A stretch of DNA of 64,000 nt from a virus. Positions 62,379 through 64,000 of the stretch are shown here, one piece after another. Both the position numbers and the translations under genes were made by a program. Position 1 is the first letter of the stretch. Each line of letters starts with the position of its first letter. Under the pieces are notes generated by a model, which saw only the letters and a program-made list of their open reading frames with translations, was not told where the DNA came from and made no database searches. The stretch covers positions 1 to 64,000 of IMG/VR virus record IMGVR_UViG_3300035670_000055, one strand, 5' to 3'.

Positions 62379-62651
62379 TTAATTAAAAGTTGAAAAATCG
62401 TTTGTGAATAATAATTGATCTTCTTTACCACAAATTTCTTCTCTTATAGAAACATAAAATGGTTCTGTTGAAGTATCATTATCTTCATAGATTTTTATAT
62501 CTTTTTTGTCCCACTCACTTTCAGGAATTTCTTCAATTTTATAATCATTGAAAACTCCTATTTCTTCAGATAAAAATGTAATAGCATCTTCTATGTTTTC
62601 AGCATAAATTGCATAAAAATAATTTTCAATTGTAATTTTAAATACTTTCAT
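62379..62651 (-). CDS. Unknown acidic phage protein, 90 aa
   Basis: The N-terminal half (KITIENYFYAIYAENIEDAI, then FLSEEIGVF) has the pattern of a small alpha/beta protein of a type common in phage early regions; the whole is strongly acidic. The start overlaps the previous gene by 14 bases. No function known to me. Acidic small early proteins are sometimes host-takeover or DNA-mimic factors, but nothing here proves it. Confidence 0.5.
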   Translation of the reverse strand: MKVFKITIENYFYAIYAENIEDAITFLSEEIGVFNDYKIEEIPESEWDKKDIKIYEDNDTSTEPFYVSIREEICGKEDQLLFTNDFSTFN

Positions 62652-62943
62652 AATTTCTAATATTTATTAATTTACCATCCCAAGGAATATTATTTAAATA
62701 TAATTGTCCTTTCTTAGTTCCTAACCTAACTTCAGTTAAACCATTTAATCTGTTTCTAGTAGTTACACTATTCCAGCCTGCTGTAGTGATAAATAACTCA
62801 TTAACTTCATCTAACGTTGCGATTACATTATTAAATAATTTTAGATAAGTTTTTCCTTCTTTATTTTCTACAATCATATTAGATTTTTTAAAAGGCTTCC
62901 TATTATAGAAAGCCTTTATTGATTCTTTTGTTATTTTTCTCAT
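62638..62943 (-). CDS. Conserved phage protein of unknown function, 101 aa
   Basis: Residues about 24-95 (LFNNVIATLD, LFITTAGWNSVTTRNRLNGL, GQLYLNNIPWDGKLI) follow a pattern that I remember from many phage small proteins: strand, TAGWNxVTTxxRLN, strand, Trp-Asp/Asn-Gly. The N-terminus is basic. It overlaps neighbouring genes at both ends (1 base and 14 bases). Function unknown. Confidence 0.6.
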   Translation of the reverse strand: MRKITKESIKAFYNRKPFKKSNMIVENKEGKTYLKLFNNVIATLDEVNELFITTAGWNSVTTRNRLNGLTEVRLGTKKGQLYLNNIPWDGKLINIRNYESI

Positions 62944-63125
62944 TATTCTATTTTAAGATTTAATTTATCTACAATCATATAATGACAATCTGAATGGAGA
63001 ATTAAATTTCCATCTCCATCTGTCATATCTTCTGCACAATCCCAAATATTTTCATCATAATCTTTTATTAACACTTCTCCTGTAGAATAATATAAAATAA
63101 TTATTTTTTTAATATTTTCGTTCAT
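62943..63125 (-). CDS. Unknown small protein, 60 aa
   Basis: The start ATG at 63125 (MNENIKKIIILYYSTGE) is chosen. A longer frame up to 63221 would overlap thyX by 92 bases. Acidic, beta-type, with two cysteines and a His (WDCAEDM, HSDCHYM) that could bind a metal. It starts 4 bases after the thyX stop. No family recognised. Confidence 0.5.
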   Translation of the reverse strand: MNENIKKIIILYYSTGEVLIKDYDENIWDCAEDMTDGDGNLILHSDCHYMIVDKLNLKIE

Positions 63126-63129
63126 AATT

Positions 63130-64000
63130 TTATAATTCAATTTTGTTATCAATAAAATACCTGTAAGGAATGAATCCTTTAAAATTGTTACACCATCCTT
63201 TTTCCCCACTGTCATCTTCAATAAACCAATATTGATTCTCTGTATTGTCCATCAATGTAACTTCATGTTTACCTTTTCTAAAAGATTCATATTCTTCATC
63301 ACTCATAGCTCTTGCACAATGTTCCATAGGTGAAGAGTGAGGTGGATCATAAGCAATTAATTTATCATGCAATTCAATCCATTTTTCATAAGATTTTACT
63401 GCTTCTCCACCAACAATAGTATAAGAAGTATGTGCTGACATTGCTGTAGAAATTTTTATAAATTCATCAACAGGTATTTCTGTCTCAGGAACATACCCCT
63501 TATTTTTAATATATAAATTTATTATTTCAATTGCAAAAGGAATATGCCATTCTCCAGGTTTTAACTGTATAGGTGTACTTTCATTCATAGCATCATAAAT
63601 CTCTTCAGCAAGAGCCATCATGTGAATTTCTGCTTGACCTTTGTTTATTTGTAACCATTTTAAATCTAATTCTTTCTTTGGAAGACCTGTTAATTTTCTT
63701 TCGTTAAAAGAATCTATAAATTCTTTCCTGCTTTTATATGATATATTTTCTTGTGTTATATCTATATATTGAGGACATCTCAAATGAAAAAAATTATTCC
63801 ATCCTTCTTTACTACCTGTAATTAACATAGTAGTCCACATGAAAGGTTCAAGAAGTCTATTTGCTAATTGTTTAGTTATTAAAGAATCTTCATATAAATG
63901 TTTAGCTTGTTCCACAGCAAAATCTCTCGCTCTTAACCAATTTCTTTCTGCTCTGGCTTTATAATTTATATCTCCAACATTACCTTCTCCTGTATGGTAT
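63130..64000 (-). CDS. thyX: FAD-dependent thymidylate synthase ThyX (cut by window edge)
   Basis: The frame is open to the right edge; 289 residues are visible. Its first recognisable part is YHTGEGNVGDINYKARAERN, then LLEPFMWTTMLITGSKEGWNNFFHLRC and AEIHMMALAEEIYDAM, the C-terminal half of ThyX. An inner GTG at 63915 is not the true start. ThyX makes dTMP from dUMP with methylene-tetrahydrofolate and FAD. After the ThyX core an extra 150 or so residues follow (from LKPGEWHIPFAIE), longer than bacterial ThyX of about 220-250 aa. It is in one operon with nrdJ and works with dUTPase. Confidence 0.88.
   Translation of the reverse strand, partial: YHTGEGNVGDINYKARAERNWLRARDFAVEQAKHLYEDSLITKQLANRLLEPFMWTTMLITGSKEGWNNFFHLRCPQYIDITQENISYKSRKEFIDSFNERKLTGLPKKELDLKWLQINKGQAEIHMMALAEEIYDAMNESTPIQLKPGEWHIPFAIEIINLYIKNKGYVPETEIPVDEFIKISTAMSAHTSYTIVGGEAVKSYEKWIELHDKLIAYDPPHSSPMEHCARAMSDEEYESFRKGKHEVTLMDNTENQYWFIEDDSGEKGWCNNFKGFIPYRYFIDNKIEL

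Noticed and set aside
1-64000. tRNA genes, integrase or plasmid-type genes
   Set aside because: No cloverleaf was noticed in the few non-coding gaps and no recombinase or partition motif appears in any frame. A tRNAscan run would settle the tRNA question.

Overview
The window is part of a lytic-type, AT-rich tailed-phage genome of the order Crassvirales (crAss-like phages). The best anchor is a 2373-aa protein with the DFDID catalytic motif of the crAss-like virion RNA polymerase, the family typified by gp66 of Cellulophaga phage phi14:2. It sits beside other giant ejected proteins and a neck/tail-nozzle cluster. Candidate promoters of the Bacteroidetes type (TTG, about 21 bases, then TAnnTTTG), A-rich start regions without Shine-Dalgarno sequences, and arginine coded almost only by AGA point to a Bacteroidetes host, probably a flavobacterium. 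TAA, TGA and TAG all serve as stops, so the standard code applies here. Family names come from reading motifs and from memory; no database search was possible.

Layout. From 1 to 51.0 kb everything is on the + strand and is virion or lysis related: small capsid/fibre genes (0-3 kb); a metallophosphoesterase (3.2-4.4 kb); neck and tail-nozzle genes (4.4-12.9 kb); virion proteins with two zincin motifs and an M15 peptidase (12.9-18.9 kb); and four giant or large cargo proteins (19.0-40.3 kb), one of them the RNA polymerase and one a PD-(D/E)XK nuclease. Then come tail fibres (40.4-44.3 kb), a decaying passenger segment (to 45.3 kb), a lysis cassette ending in an amidase (45.4-47.1 kb), and accessory genes with a homing endonuclease, a glycosyltransferase and another fibre (47.1-51.0 kb). 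A bidirectional terminator at 51.04 kb separates this from a - strand block. That block (64 to 51 kb) holds two operons. The first runs from ThyX through small unknown genes and a PD-(D/E)XK exonuclease to a B12-type ribonucleotide reductase carrying an intein. The second holds recA, dUTPase, an HNH protein, small genes, a PGDYG/Acb2-like fusion, a GroES-like co-chaperonin, a GIY-YIG endonuclease and a glycosyltransferase.

How it works together. The virion carries a polymerase into the cell with the DNA and probably transcribes the - strand early genes. Those make dNTPs (ThyX, RNR, dUTPase) and recombine DNA (RecA, exonuclease). The + strand late genes then build the particle and lyse the cell. 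Most notable for follow-up are: an ADP-ribosyltransferase-like domain at the N-terminus of the virion polymerase; a PGDYG protein fused to a domain resembling the Acb2/Tad1 anti-CBASS/anti-Thoeris sponges; an intein that splits the RNR exactly at its catalytic cysteine; a GIY-YIG gene at the 3' end of the GroES gene that re-creates the GroES C-terminal residues; poly-threonine tails and linkers in several virion proteins of a phage that carries its own glycosyltransferases; and a candidate -1 frameshift site inside a hairpin at 62.17 kb.
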